A stretch of DNA of 64,000 nt from Chlorogloeopsis sp. ULAP01 (GCF_030381805.1 NZ_JAUDRH010000002.1:1-64000), one strand, 5' to 3'; numbered from the stretch's first letter, positions 31,772 to 41,601 are shown. Made by a program: numbers and translations. The notes: generated by a model not told the origin, from the letters alone.

Positions 31772-34324
31772 ATGCGGTTCGAGAAGGTAACAAACAGCAT
31801 ACCTGCTCAACTGGCAACCTCTCCTGGTTACTCAAGCTCATCAGGTGTCGCAGCACCAATAGTGCGACCACAAGTTCGGGGTAAATTTATTTTTGTGGGG
31901 AGTGAAAAGCTCTACATCCGAGGTGTGACCTACGGTACGTTTCACCCAGATGCAGCAGGCAATTTATATCCCAGTCCCGATATCGTCGCTGACGATTTTG
32001 CTGCTATGGTAACGAATAAGATTAACGCGGTGCGGACTTACACTGTACCGCCGCTTTGGTTGCTCGATCTAGCAGCAAAGTACGGTCTTTGGGTAATGAT
32101 AGGACTGCCGTGGGAGCAGCATATTGCGTTTTTAGACGACCGAAAACGGGTGCGATCGCTCGAACAGCGTATTCGTGCTAGCGTACGTAGTTGTGCGGGG
32201 CATCCAGCCCTATTATGTTACGCGATCGGCAACGAAATTCCGGCTGGAATCGTGCGTTGGTACAGTCGTCACCGCGTCGAGCAATTTTTAGAGCGCCTGT
32301 ATGAGATTGTTAAACGCGAAGATCCCGATAGCTTGACTACCTACGTCAATTATCCGACTACAGAGTATTTACAACTGCGGTTTGTTGACTTTGTTTGTTT
32401 CAATGTCTACCTGGAGCAACAGAGTCGTTTGGCTGCTTATATTGCTCGCTTGCAAAATCTGGCAGGCGATCGCCCCTTACTAATTGCGGAGCTAGGCTTG
32501 GACAGCCGCCGCAATGGTAAACAAAAGCAGGCAGAAATCCTCGATTGGCAGATCCGCACGACTTTTGGATCGGGCTGTGCGGGGGCGTTTGTTTTTGCTT
32601 GGACGGATGAATGGTATCGAGGTGGCTACGACATTGAGGACTGGGATTTTGGACTCACCGACCGTCAGCGCCGCCCTAAACCTGCTTTGACTGCTGTGCG
32701 TCAGGCATTTGCACAAGTGCCGTTGCCAGCAGATTTGTCCTTTCCCAAGATTTCGGTGGTGGTGTGCAGCTACAACGGCTCCCGCACAATTCGCGAATGT
32801 CTGGCAAGGCTGGCAGAACTGGAGTATCCACGCTATGAAACTATTGTGGTTGATGATGGCTCCACAGATAAAACAGCAGCGATCGCCAGCGAGTACGATG
32901 TCCGGCTGATCCGCATTCCTCAGGGCGGCTTGAGCAATGCCCGTAACGTGGGAATGCAAGCAGCACAAGGGGATATTATAGCATACATTGACGACGATGC
33001 CTATCCCGATCCGCATTGGTTAACTTATCTGGCTATCACTTTTATGCAAACCTCCCATGCAGGGGTGGGCGGCCCCAATTTGCCCCCACCAGAAGATGGT
33101 TGGGTAGCCCAGTGTGTCGCCAATGCGCCAGGAGGCCCATCTCACGTCCTCCTTTCTGACCAAGAGGCGGAGCATATTCCTGGTTGTAATATGGCATTTC
33201 GCAAATCTTGCCTGGAGGCGATCGCTGGGTTCGATCCTCAGTTTCGGACGGCGGGTGATGACGTTGACATTTGCTGGCGATTGCAAAACCAAGGCTGGAC
33301 GATTGGATTTAGTCCGGCAGCTGTGGTTTGGCATCATCGCCGCAACTCAGTTTGGCGTTACTGGAAACAACAACAGGGCTATGGTAAAGCCGAAGCTCTC
33401 CTAGAGCAGAAATGGCCTGATAAATATAACATCCTGGGACATCTGACCTGGTCGGGACGCATCTACGGGCCGAGTGTCATGTACGCCCTGAGCGTGCAGG
33501 AGCGGGTATTCTACGGCATTTGGGGTTCGGCGCTGTTTCAATCTATTTATCAGCCAGTACCAGGGATGCTAAGAACATTGCTGTTGATGCCGGAATGGTA
33601 TCTGGTTGTATTGGCATTAGTGGGATTGAGCTTGCTGGGGTTTTTCTGGACTCCTTTGTGGTTAGTATTGCCCCTTACTGTGGTTGCAGTGGTGGTAACG
33701 CTAGTGCAAGCTGGGCGCTGTGCCGCACGCGCCACGTTCCCCAGTCAGCCGAAATCCCGGTGCGATCGCTGGCGGCGTTATAGCTTGACTGCAGTGCTTT
33801 ATCTACTGCAACCCTTGGCTCGTCTCAAAGGGCGGTTCCGCTACGGATTGCAACCTTGGCGCTGGTATGGGATGGCGAATTTAGTGCTGCCCATACAAAG
33901 AATATCAACACTTTGGAGTACAAGTTGGCGTGCGCCTGAAGGATGGCTGACTGCAATTGAGACGGCGATCCAATCTGCCGGACACCGCATTCAGCGTGGC
34001 GGTAACTTTGATCGTTGGGATTTGGAAGTACCAGGTGGGTTGTTTGGTAGTACTCGCCTGTTGATGGCAATTGAAGAACACGGCGGCGGACAACAGTTGG
34101 TACGGTTGCGGACTTGGTCGAGGTGGTCGAGACTCGGTTGGATGCTGGTTTTACTGTTTGTCGGACTTACTGTCGGAGCGTCGCTCGATCAAGTTTGGAG
34201 TGCAGTTGCTAAGTTGGGGGCGATCGCATTGTTGTTGCTGGTGCGATCACTTTACGAGTGTGCGGTTGCCTCCGCTGTTGTTTTAGAGGCGATCGAACAG
34301 GTGAAGACAGTTGGAGGCGAATAG
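31772..34324 (+). CDS. Glycoside hydrolase-like / GT2 glycosyltransferase fusion, membrane-bound
   Basis: 850 residues. Residues 35-315 form a (beta/alpha)8 glycoside-hydrolase-like domain of the GH2/GH5 clan: YAIGNEIP carries the putative acid/base Glu155, and LLIAELGLDS the nucleophile Glu240. Residues 325-560 are a family-2 glycosyltransferase: SVVVCSYNG, VVDDGSTD, DxD at AYIDDDA (about 406-410) and the acceptor motif GDDVDICWRLQNQGW. After that come hydrophobic segments at about 605-655 and 795-835 with a soluble part between them. The enzyme would build and trim or transfer a glycan at the membrane. GH-GT2 fusion on one chain is unusual. First gene of the cluster and overlapping the next by one base. 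Confidence 0.85.
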   Translation: MRFEKVTNSIPAQLATSPGYSSSSGVAAPIVRPQVRGKFIFVGSEKLYIRGVTYGTFHPDAAGNLYPSPDIVADDFAAMVTNKINAVRTYTVPPLWLLDLAAKYGLWVMIGLPWEQHIAFLDDRKRVRSLEQRIRASVRSCAGHPALLCYAIGNEIPAGIVRWYSRHRVEQFLERLYEIVKREDPDSLTTYVNYPTTEYLQLRFVDFVCFNVYLEQQSRLAAYIARLQNLAGDRPLLIAELGLDSRRNGKQKQAEILDWQIRTTFGSGCAGAFVFAWTDEWYRGGYDIEDWDFGLTDRQRRPKPALTAVRQAFAQVPLPADLSFPKISVVVCSYNGSRTIRECLARLAELEYPRYETIVVDDGSTDKTAAIASEYDVRLIRIPQGGLSNARNVGMQAAQGDIIAYIDDDAYPDPHWLTYLAITFMQTSHAGVGGPNLPPPEDGWVAQCVANAPGGPSHVLLSDQEAEHIPGCNMAFRKSCLEAIAGFDPQFRTAGDDVDICWRLQNQGWTIGFSPAAVVWHHRRNSVWRYWKQQQGYGKAEALLEQKWPDKYNILGHLTWSGRIYGPSVMYALSVQERVFYGIWGSALFQSIYQPVPGMLRTLLLMPEWYLVVLALVGLSLLGFFWTPLWLVLPLTVVAVVVTLVQAGRCAARATFPSQPKSRCDRWRRYSLTAVLYLLQPLARLKGRFRYGLQPWRWYGMANLVLPIQRISTLWSTSWRAPEGWLTAIETAIQSAGHRIQRGGNFDRWDLEVPGGLFGSTRLLMAIEEHGGGQQLVRLRTWSRWSRLGWMLVLLFVGLTVGASLDQVWSAVAKLGAIALLLLVRSLYECAVASAVVLEAIEQVKTVGGE

Positions 34325-36087
34325 TGGGAGCAATTCCTGAGAGCAACCGCAAGCTCTATCGGCGAATCTGGCGCGAGGTGCAACCGTTTCGCTGGCATCT
34401 GGGAGCGATGTTGCTTTTGAGTTTATTATCAATTCCGTTCACGCTCCTGCAACCGCTACCAGTGGCGATCATTGTTGATAGTGTTTTGGGTGCGCAGCCA
34501 TTGCCTTACTTTTTGCAAGTTATTCTCCCCGCAGCAATAACTGGCTCAAACCAGGCAGTCTTGATTTTCGCCGTAGTTTTGTCGGTAGCGATCGTCGTCG
34601 GCGGCAAGCTGTTGGGGCTAGGGCGATCGATGCTGCAAACCTATACGGGTGCAAAGCTAGTTTTAAATTTTCGGGCGCGGCTGTTTCGCCACGCTCAAAA
34701 GCTATCGCTTTCCTATCACGACTCCAAGGGAACCCACGACACTAACTATCGGGTACAACACGATGCGCCCGCGCTGCAATGGATTGCGGTTGACGGTGTG
34801 ATTCCCCTCGTCACCTCCGCCGCCACTTTCTTCAGTATGCTCTATGTCAGCGCTCGCATTCACCTACAACTTGCTATGATTGCGCTGCTGATTTCGCCTT
34901 TGTTGTACTTCCTCTCGCGGCTGTACGGACAAAGGTTGCGCCAGCAGTGGCGGGGAGCCAAAAAGCTGGAAAGTGCTGCCTTCTCAGTGGTTCAGGAAGT
35001 ATTGGCAGCAATGCGCGTCGTCAAGGCATTTGCACAAGAAGATAGAGAACAGCATCGCTTTGTCCGCCGCGCCCAGGATGCGTTGTGGGCGAAACTGCGG
35101 CTCAATTTTATCGAGGGCAGTTTGGGCGTGCTGATTGCCTTAACTACAGCAGTAGGTACGGCAGCAGTGCTGTATGTGGGAGTGCGGCTGGTGCAAAGTC
35201 AAGAGCTATCTTTGGGGAATCTACTGCTAGTGCTGGGCTACCTGTCACAGTTGTACAAACCGCTCGAATCGATGAGTAAGAATGTCGCCAGCTTGCAAGG
35301 GTCTTTGATCGGTGCAGAGCGTGCCTTTACTTTACTCAATCAAGCACCAGATGTCTTGGAAAAAACCGACGCCAAACCGTTGCAGCGAGCCAAGGGTGCA
35401 GTAGTCTTCGAGCGCGTCTCATTTAGCTATGACGGCGACACCCAAGTGCTGCATCAGATTAGCTTTAGCATTCCCCCTGGGGCGCGAGTAGGAATTGCCG
35501 GCACGACGGGAGCGGGGAAAACAACCCTCGTCAGTTTGCTGACTCGCTTTTACGATCCAACAGCAGGGCGGATTTTGTTGGATGGGGTAGATTTGCGGGA
35601 CTACAAGCTGCAAGATTTACGCAATCAATTTGCCATCATGCTGCAAGAACCCGTACTATTTTCCACCAGTATTGCGGAAAATATCGCCTATGCCCGTCCG
35701 GGGGCAAGTCATGGGGAGATTGTCGCCGCCGCCCAGGCAGCAAACGCCCATCAGTTTATTTTGGATTTGCCCCACGGTTACGAGACGCGGGTGGGAGAAC
35801 GGGGAATGCGGCTTTCCGGGGGCGAACGACAGCGAATTTCCCTTGCCAGGGCGTTTCTTAAGGATGCACCAATATTGATTTTGGACGAACCAACCAGTTC
35901 GGTTGATGTCAAAACTGAAGCTGCAATTATGGAGGCAATGGAGCGACTGATGGACAAACGCACGACTTTGACGATCGCCCATCGACTCAGTACCTTGGAA
36001 AACTGCGATCTGCGGTTGGCAATCGAGCACGGACACTTGGTTAATCTGACTCACAATCCCACCGCAACGCAGGAGCGATCGCAATGA
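34324..36087 (+). CDS. ABC exporter, fused membrane and ATPase domains
   Basis: 587-residue half-transporter of the MsbA/lipid-and-glycan exporter type. The GTG at 34324 is preferred because GGAGG lies upstream and it overlaps the previous stop; the frame is open to 34258. Six membrane helices in residues 20-300, then the ATPase: Walker A GTTGAGKTTL (393-402), Q-loop region MLQEPVLF, signature LSGGERQRIS, Walker B ILILDEPTSSVD and H-loop AHRLST. All catalytic residues are intact. A glycolipid or oligosaccharide product of the cluster is the likely cargo (inference from neighbours). Confidence 0.92.
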   Translation: MGAIPESNRKLYRRIWREVQPFRWHLGAMLLLSLLSIPFTLLQPLPVAIIVDSVLGAQPLPYFLQVILPAAITGSNQAVLIFAVVLSVAIVVGGKLLGLGRSMLQTYTGAKLVLNFRARLFRHAQKLSLSYHDSKGTHDTNYRVQHDAPALQWIAVDGVIPLVTSAATFFSMLYVSARIHLQLAMIALLISPLLYFLSRLYGQRLRQQWRGAKKLESAAFSVVQEVLAAMRVVKAFAQEDREQHRFVRRAQDALWAKLRLNFIEGSLGVLIALTTAVGTAAVLYVGVRLVQSQELSLGNLLLVLGYLSQLYKPLESMSKNVASLQGSLIGAERAFTLLNQAPDVLEKTDAKPLQRAKGAVVFERVSFSYDGDTQVLHQISFSIPPGARVGIAGTTGAGKTTLVSLLTRFYDPTAGRILLDGVDLRDYKLQDLRNQFAIMLQEPVLFSTSIAENIAYARPGASHGEIVAAAQAANAHQFILDLPHGYETRVGERGMRLSGGERQRISLARAFLKDAPILILDEPTSSVDVKTEAAIMEAMERLMDKRTTLTIAHRLSTLENCDLRLAIEHGHLVNLTHNPTATQERSQ

Positions 36088-37121
36088 GTGCAACCCAAAT
36101 CGACGAAAATTTACTTGCTCCCACGGCTATACTGGAACAGGGGTTGAGTCGCTATTTGGGGCGAGCGCTACAAATTGTGGCGATTCAGTCTCAGCCGCTC
36201 TACAGTTTCAGCACTCATCCGATCGAACGGTTGACAGTGACGTTGGATGACAATCAGCAGTTGAGTGTCATTTTCAAACAGTTGCAACTCAAATGCGATC
36301 GCCACATCCGCCATTGCGGTAAAGAAGTCTGGATCTACGAACGATTGCTTGCCAATCGGCATCTCGGTACACCTGCATTGTACGCCTCGCTCTACGACGA
36401 ATCGAACCATCGCTACTGGCTGTTTTTGGAAGATGTGGGCGAATGGAAGTTGGAATACTGCGATGTCGAGGAATGGTTCGCTGCTTTTCGCTGGCTGGCG
36501 CGGATGCACGCCACCTACTACCGTCGAGATGCGCAGTTGCGCGAGTTCGATTGTTTAGTTGAACACAAAGCCGTTTTTTATCGTTATCTGGCTGAGATGG
36601 CGCGTCAAAGCATACAAGAGTATCAACCGCAGGCGATCGCTCGTTTCGACTCTCTCATGTCGCGATTGGATGAATTAATTGCGGAGTTGGAAGAACAACC
36701 GCACACGCTGGTACATGGCGATATGTCCTGCCATAACCTGATCGTTCAGCCGGAAGTAGGTATTCGACCGATTGATTGGGAATGGGCAGCAATTGGCGTA
36801 CCAGCGTGGGATGTGGTGAGGTTATTAGCAGGCTGGGGAGCAGAGAAGCCGCGCTTGCTTGCCGTTTACCTGGATGAGTTTGCCCGACACGCCCCTCCAC
36901 TTGATCGCCCCAGTTTCGACCGGACGCTGGCTGGTTGCGAAATTCTCAAAACACTGTGGTATCTGCGCTGGTGCCTCGCACCCCGTCGGAATACTGCGTG
37001 TGTCGAAGATTTACTTGACAAAATTGCCGACCGTTGGTACTGGCTAGATAAGGAGGAAAACCATGAGCGATCGCTTACGAATTGCCTTGGTATCACCGAT
37101 CGCCCTTCCGACTCGACCTGA
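36084..37121 (+). CDS. Aminoglycoside-phosphotransferase-fold (APH) kinase
   Basis: 345 residues with a eukaryotic-kinase-like APH fold. The catalytic loop LVHGDMSCHN has the base Asp213, and the metal-binding IDWEWAAIG has Asp231. The N-terminal lobe is less conserved. It overlaps the ABC gene by ATGA and the following glycosyltransferase gene by 59 bases. In a glycan cluster such kinases usually phosphorylate a sugar or small alcohol to provide or modify a building block; an antibiotic-resistance role is less likely here. Substrate unknown. Confidence 0.85.
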   Translation: MSATQIDENLLAPTAILEQGLSRYLGRALQIVAIQSQPLYSFSTHPIERLTVTLDDNQQLSVIFKQLQLKCDRHIRHCGKEVWIYERLLANRHLGTPALYASLYDESNHRYWLFLEDVGEWKLEYCDVEEWFAAFRWLARMHATYYRRDAQLREFDCLVEHKAVFYRYLAEMARQSIQEYQPQAIARFDSLMSRLDELIAELEEQPHTLVHGDMSCHNLIVQPEVGIRPIDWEWAAIGVPAWDVVRLLAGWGAEKPRLLAVYLDEFARHAPPLDRPSFDRTLAGCEILKTLWYLRWCLAPRRNTACVEDLLDKIADRWYWLDKEENHERSLTNCLGITDRPSDST

Positions 37122-38091
37122 CATCGGTAGTTCAATCGAACAAATCGTGTCTTTGCTGGCAGCAGAATTGACGCAGCGAGGACACGATGTGACGCTATTT
37201 GCTACGGGGGATTCCCAAACTGCTGCGACACTGCACGCTGTCTACCCCCGTGGCTACAAGGAAGACTCGATGTTGTGGACTTACTACGAGTTCCACGAAA
37301 TTATGCACGTAGCAGATGTCTTCGAGCAAGCAGATCGCTTTGACATCATTCACAGCCACGCCTACCATCACGCCCTGCCATTCACTCGATTGGTACACAC
37401 ACCCGTTGTCCACACTTACCATATCAACCCTACGAAAGATATTATTCGCTGTTACAGTCGCTATCCTGAAACCCAAGTTGTCGCAGTCTCCCAGTATCAC
37501 CGCAGCAAGTTTGCCGCCCTTGATCGCGTCCCCGTTATTTACAACGGTGTTGACATCGATGCTTTTCCCTTTCAAGCTAAAAGTGGCGATTACCTGGTCT
37601 TTTTGGGACACTTAACTCACCAAAAAGGAGCTTTAGAAGCAATTCAAATCGCGCAGCAGGTGGGAATGCGGCTGGTGATGGCAGGACAGGCAGGGGATTA
37701 CTTCCATACGGAAGTCAAACCTTGGGTAGACGGCAAGCAAGTGGAATATATTGGATTTGTCGGCGTGCCAGAACGGAACAAACTACTAGCAGAAGCGGCG
37801 GCGCTACTGTTTCCCATCAATGCCTCTGAAGCCTTCGGTCTAGTCATGGTGGAAGCAATGGCCTGTGGAACACCCGTTGCTGCCATCAATCGCTGTGCGG
37901 TTGCCGAGATTGTGGAACCAGGGGTAACGGGATATTACGCCGCCGACGTCGATACACTGGCTGCACTCATCCCCGATACACTAGCTTTAGATCGCCACCG
38001 CGTCCGAGGAGCGATCGCCCGTTTTGACTACCGCCGCATGGTAGATGACTACGAATCGCTCTATCGTCAAGTGCTGGAGGTGCGGCGATGA
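37063..38091 (+). CDS. Family 4 glycosyltransferase (GT-B fold)
   Basis: 342 residues. The ATG at 37063 has AGGAGG eight bases upstream although it lies within the preceding gene. N-terminal Rossmann domain (ALVSPIALPTRPDIGSSIEQ, DIIHSHAYH) and C-terminal nucleotide-sugar domain with YLVFLGHLTHQKGA and the E-x7-E motif EAFGLVMVEAMACGTP. These are retaining enzymes that use NDP-sugars on the cytoplasmic face. It likely adds one residue of the cluster's glycan. Confidence 0.92.
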   Translation: MSDRLRIALVSPIALPTRPDIGSSIEQIVSLLAAELTQRGHDVTLFATGDSQTAATLHAVYPRGYKEDSMLWTYYEFHEIMHVADVFEQADRFDIIHSHAYHHALPFTRLVHTPVVHTYHINPTKDIIRCYSRYPETQVVAVSQYHRSKFAALDRVPVIYNGVDIDAFPFQAKSGDYLVFLGHLTHQKGALEAIQIAQQVGMRLVMAGQAGDYFHTEVKPWVDGKQVEYIGFVGVPERNKLLAEAAALLFPINASEAFGLVMVEAMACGTPVAAINRCAVAEIVEPGVTGYYAADVDTLAALIPDTLALDRHRVRGAIARFDYRRMVDDYESLYRQVLEVRR

Positions 38092-39251
38092 AAGCGATCG
38101 TTACTGGTATGATTGTTACCAGCCCTGTAGGCGGTGTGGCTTGGGATTACGGACAGTACGCGCTAGGGTTAGAACAACTGGGATTTGAGGTGTACTATCT
38201 GGAAGATCCTGGTATCCCTTCCTACAGCTACAACCCAGAAACGGGAATGTATGAAGAAGATCCCAGTTATGGAATTGAATTTCTGGTGCGATCGCTCGCC
38301 CTGCTTTCTCCCACACTGGCACAACGCTGGCACTATCGCGCTGTCGATGGGCAAACCTACGGGTTAGATGCCGCGACGATGGCAGAGGTAGCGGCGGAAG
38401 CAGCTTTGTTACTCAACGTTTCTGGCGGTAGTTTGCTGCGGGATGAATACCTGCACTGTGCCAACAAAATATTAATCGACACCGATCCAGGCTGGAATCA
38501 CTTTGTGATTTTTCCCCAATGGGACAAGCAGCCAATTGAGCAGCAGCGTTGGGGTTGGCGCGCTCACGATCGCTTTTTTACTTACGCCCTGCGCCTGGGG
38601 CAAGCAGATTGTCCGTTGCCGACATTTGGCATTCCTTGGCAACCGACGCGCCCCCCAGTTGTCTTAGATTGTTGGCATCCTCAACCGCCCGCCCAGCAAT
38701 GGACAACGGTCATGACTTGGAATCATTATCAGCAGCCGATTATTCACAATGGTGTCAAATACGGCTCCAAAGAGTTAGAGTTCGAGCGGATTGAGGCACT
38801 TCCCGCACGCTTGCCAGCATCCTTCGAGGTGACGATCAATGTCAATGGTGAAGCACCCCTAGAGCGCTGGCGATCGCTAGGCTGGTCGGTAGTCGATGCT
38901 ACAGCCACCTCCGCTGCCGCTGCCACTTACCGCACATATATAGAACAGTCTCGCGGGGAGTTCGGAGTGGCAAAAAACGTTTATGTTGCTACTCGTTGCG
39001 GCTGGTTTAGTTGCCGTTCGGTCTGCTATTTAGCAGCTGGTCGCCCTGTAGTAGTACAGGATACGGGGTTTACTAAGTATATTCCCACAGAACTGGGGCT
39101 GTTGGCATTTACTGACCTTAATCAGGCAGTAGAGGCGATCGCGATGGTTGAAGGGGACTACAACAGCCACCAGCAGGCAGCACGGGAATTGGCGCGAACT
39201 TGGTTTGACTCCCGCTTGGTACTGGGGGAGATTTTGGAACAAATTGAGTAG
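38088..39251 (+). CDS. Glycosyltransferase-like GT-B protein
   Basis: 387 residues, overlapping the preceding gene by ATGA. The N-terminus MKAIVTGMIVTSPVGGVAWDYGQY, the internal ILIDTDPGWNHF and the C-terminal GRPVVVQDTGF follow the pattern of GT-B glycosyltransferases, but the usual E-x7-E is replaced by GWFSCRSVCYLAAGRPV. I recognise the family only generally. With the GT4 gene upstream and the acyltransferases downstream, a sugar-transfer role is likely; an inactive or unusual donor site is possible. Confidence 0.7.
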   Translation: MKAIVTGMIVTSPVGGVAWDYGQYALGLEQLGFEVYYLEDPGIPSYSYNPETGMYEEDPSYGIEFLVRSLALLSPTLAQRWHYRAVDGQTYGLDAATMAEVAAEAALLLNVSGGSLLRDEYLHCANKILIDTDPGWNHFVIFPQWDKQPIEQQRWGWRAHDRFFTYALRLGQADCPLPTFGIPWQPTRPPVVLDCWHPQPPAQQWTTVMTWNHYQQPIIHNGVKYGSKELEFERIEALPARLPASFEVTINVNGEAPLERWRSLGWSVVDATATSAAAATYRTYIEQSRGEFGVAKNVYVATRCGWFSCRSVCYLAAGRPVVVQDTGFTKYIPTELGLLAFTDLNQAVEAIAMVEGDYNSHQQAARELARTWFDSRLVLGEILEQIE

Positions 39252-39260
39252 GAGGTCTAG

Positions 39261-39827
39261 ATGGACACCCGCGAGTTTACGGGAGAGTGGGACTACAGCA
39301 CCTTGCCTGATAATATTTGGATCGAGCCTGGTTGCTATCTGGAGCGGAAAGAGAGTTTTCAGCCGTTTCGCAGTCAACAAAATCCGGGTTTAATTCTGGG
39401 CAAAAACGTACAAGTTTATACTTGGACGGTGTTCTCGGTAGAGCCAGAAGGCAAAATTGTCGTTGGAAATGATTCTACCCTCGTCGGGGCGGTATTTTGG
39501 TGCGCGGAATCGATTACGGTCGGCAGGCGCGTCCTGATTTCCTACAATGTGACGATCGCCGATAGCGACTTCCATCCCCGCGATCCAGATTTGCGGCGAC
39601 TAGATGCGATCGCGATTGCCCCAAATGGCGATCACACCCAGCGCCCGCCCTTAGTGACAGAGCCGGTAGTAATTGCAGATGACGTCCAAATCGGTATTGG
39701 CGCAATTATCCTCAAAGGCGTGCAAATTGCGGCGGGGGCGCGGATTGGAGCAGGGTCGGTTGTTACTTCTAACGTGCCTGCTGGGGCGTTTATGGCGGGC
39801 AATCCTGCTAGAGAGGTGAGGCGATGA
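39261..39827 (+). CDS. Left-handed beta-helix (hexapeptide) acyltransferase
   Basis: 188 residues, with AGGAGG-type RBS nine bases upstream of the ATG. Repeating hexads (VQVYTWTVFSVEPEGKIVVG, TITVGRRVLISYNVTIAD, VQIGIGAIILKGVQIAAGAR) form a left-handed parallel beta-helix as in maltose/galactoside acetyltransferases, ending NPAREVRR. His in DSDFHPRD is a candidate catalytic base. Probably O-acetylates or acylates the glycan. A paralogue follows immediately, overlapping by ATGA. Confidence 0.85.
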   Translation: MDTREFTGEWDYSTLPDNIWIEPGCYLERKESFQPFRSQQNPGLILGKNVQVYTWTVFSVEPEGKIVVGNDSTLVGAVFWCAESITVGRRVLISYNVTIADSDFHPRDPDLRRLDAIAIAPNGDHTQRPPLVTEPVVIADDVQIGIGAIILKGVQIAAGARIGAGSVVTSNVPAGAFMAGNPAREVRR

Positions 39828-40369
39828 GTTCGCTGTGGCTATCCCACGACTGGTTTGGGCGATCGCTGCCGCCCAATGTATCAATTGGCGATCGCAGTTG
39901 GTTGCACAGCGCTTATGTATTTCTGCACTATCGCAGTCAACGCCCCTGTGGTCTCCGTGTTGGCAATAATACGGGTATATATATTGACACTTTCTTCGAC
40001 CTTGGCCCTTGTGGTGAGGTCGAAATTGGCGATTACTGCACGATTGCCGGAGCAATTATTGCTACTAATAACCGCGTCACGATTGGTAATTACGTGTTGA
40101 TTTCCCGCGAAGTGGTGATTGCAGATACTTTCGCTGCTACGCCTGCTCAACCGTCCGAGCCACTCACTAGTATAGCGATCGGCAACGATGTTTGGATTGG
40201 TATGCGGGCAGTCTTGTTGCAGGGTGCTTGGATTGGGGATGGTGCAATTGTCGGTGCAGGTGCGGTAGTTGATTTTACAGTACCAGCCAATGCAATCGTG
40301 GCTGGGAATCCAGCTCGCATTGTTGGGAGCAGCAAAGGAGGAAGGCGATGCTCGGTAAGGGCAACGTAA
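39824..40369 (+). CDS. Left-handed beta-helix (hexapeptide) acyltransferase, second copy
   Basis: 181 residues, overlapping the first copy by ATGA. Hexapeptide repeats (CGEVEIGDYCTIAGAIIATN, RVTIGNYVLISREVVIAD, DVWIGMRAVLLQGAWIGDGA) with the end NPARIVG show the same fold. The two proteins are clearly paralogous, aligning from the IGNYVLIS region on, but differ in the first 60 residues, so they may form a hetero-oligomer or act on different positions. The C-terminal 13 residues are coded in the overlap with the HlyD gene. Confidence 0.83.
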   Translation: MSSLWLSHDWFGRSLPPNVSIGDRSWLHSAYVFLHYRSQRPCGLRVGNNTGIYIDTFFDLGPCGEVEIGDYCTIAGAIIATNNRVTIGNYVLISREVVIADTFAATPAQPSEPLTSIAIGNDVWIGMRAVLLQGAWIGDGAIVGAGAVVDFTVPANAIVAGNPARIVGSSKGGRRCSVRAT

Positions 40370-41601
40370 AAATCGGCAAATTTAAATTCAACAGTCAATG
40401 GCTGGTTGGCGCAGTTATACTGGCTGTGATTGGGGTGGGCGGTTGGCAAATTTCCAATCTTGTCTTGAACCGAGAAGAACCAGTGGCAGTCCGCTTGCTC
40501 CCAGTCAAGCGAGGTACTGTAGAATCCACAATCAACGAAAGTGGTGTAGTGGAACTGCGCGATCAGCAAATTCTCACCTCGCCCACAGAAGGAGCGGTGG
40601 AAAGAGTCTTGGTACAACCTGGCGATCGCATTCAAGCTGGACAAACGCTGATTACTCTGCGCTACCCAGAGCGACAAACAGCCCTCGCCAATCAGGAGGT
40701 AAAAATTCAACAGCAGCGACGAATTTTAGAACGTCACCGCCTGCAAATTGCTGAAGCAAAAGAGCAAATTCGAGCAGATGAATTAAAACTCCGTCCTTTG
40801 GTTGCTGGGGCAAAAGAGGGGGCGATCTCGCGAGTACAAGTCTACGAACAAGAAGATAAACTCCGCGAGACACGGGCTAAATTGCGCGATGCCCAAGCAG
40901 ATGCGCGTACTGCTGCCCTCGAACTAGAGGCACTCCAGTTGGAACGCAAACGGATTCAGCAAGAAGTGCAAGACTCGATTGTGACTGCACCAATTGATGG
41001 TGTTGTGCTAGGGGTTAATGTCAAAAATGGAGATGGAGTTGAATTCCGCACAAATCTACTTACTGTCGGCGATCCCAGGCAAGTCTTGGTGAAACTTCAA
41101 CTTTCCACCCTCAACGCTACCCAAGTCCGCCCGAACCAATTGGCTCGTGTTAGGGCAATTGGTAGCGATCGCCAGACATTTACAGGTAGAATTCAAAGTT
41201 TGTATCCTCAAGCAGTGAAGGCAGAGGAAGCAGAACCATCGGGCGGCTCGCAAAAAACGAGCAAGTCGAGCAGCTCGGAGCAACCAGCAGTGCCAGCGAT
41301 CGTGCTGCTAGATACTCCCACTCGCACGCTGATTCCAGGTAGCCGCGTCAATGTCGAGATCCTGCTCAAACAACGGCAAAACGTAGTCGTATTGCCGACT
41401 GAAGCCATTCAACGCGAGGAGTCTGAACCATTTGTTTGGGTGCGAGACAGCCAAGGCAACGCCCAAAAACGCTTGGTGAAACTGGGATTGGAAGGGTTAA
41501 CAAACGTTGAAGTCACCTCTGGCTTAGACTTAGGCGATCGCGTAATTATACCAACCTCCGAGTCCGATTTAGAGCCAGGAACACCTGTAGTTGCTCAGTA
41601 G
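40348..41601 (+). CDS. HlyD/AcrA-family periplasmic adaptor
   Basis: 417-residue membrane-fusion protein. One N-terminal helix (about 19-37, LVGAVILAVIGVGGW) anchors it in the inner membrane. A lipoyl half (TSPTEGAVERVLVQPGDRI) precedes a long coiled-coil hairpin (about 105-205), followed by the second lipoyl half (VTAPIDGVVLGVNVKNGDGV), a beta-barrel domain with a serine-rich insert (SSSSEQPA), and the membrane-proximal domain. Such adaptors link an inner-membrane transporter to a TolC channel. Partner here should be the MacB-type permease 11 bases downstream. No TolC-like gene is in the window. Confidence 0.9.
   Translation: MLGKGNVKIGKFKFNSQWLVGAVILAVIGVGGWQISNLVLNREEPVAVRLLPVKRGTVESTINESGVVELRDQQILTSPTEGAVERVLVQPGDRIQAGQTLITLRYPERQTALANQEVKIQQQRRILERHRLQIAEAKEQIRADELKLRPLVAGAKEGAISRVQVYEQEDKLRETRAKLRDAQADARTAALELEALQLERKRIQQEVQDSIVTAPIDGVVLGVNVKNGDGVEFRTNLLTVGDPRQVLVKLQLSTLNATQVRPNQLARVRAIGSDRQTFTGRIQSLYPQAVKAEEAEPSGGSQKTSKSSSSEQPAVPAIVLLDTPTRTLIPGSRVNVEILLKQRQNVVVLPTEAIQREESEPFVWVRDSQGNAQKRLVKLGLEGLTNVEVTSGLDLGDRVIIPTSESDLEPGTPVVAQ

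Noticed and set aside
32492..33016. 174-codon minus-strand frame inside the GH-GT2 gene
   Set aside because: GC-rich coding DNA often leaves the opposite strand open; no start context, and the plus-strand protein has full domain support.
35656..36093. Minus-strand frame across the ABC transporter end
   Set aside because: It runs antisense to the signature and Walker B motifs, with no recognisable domain.
36084..37121. Aminoglycoside-resistance gene
   Set aside because: The APH fold alone does not show drug substrate; overlap with glycan genes on both sides points to a biosynthetic kinase.
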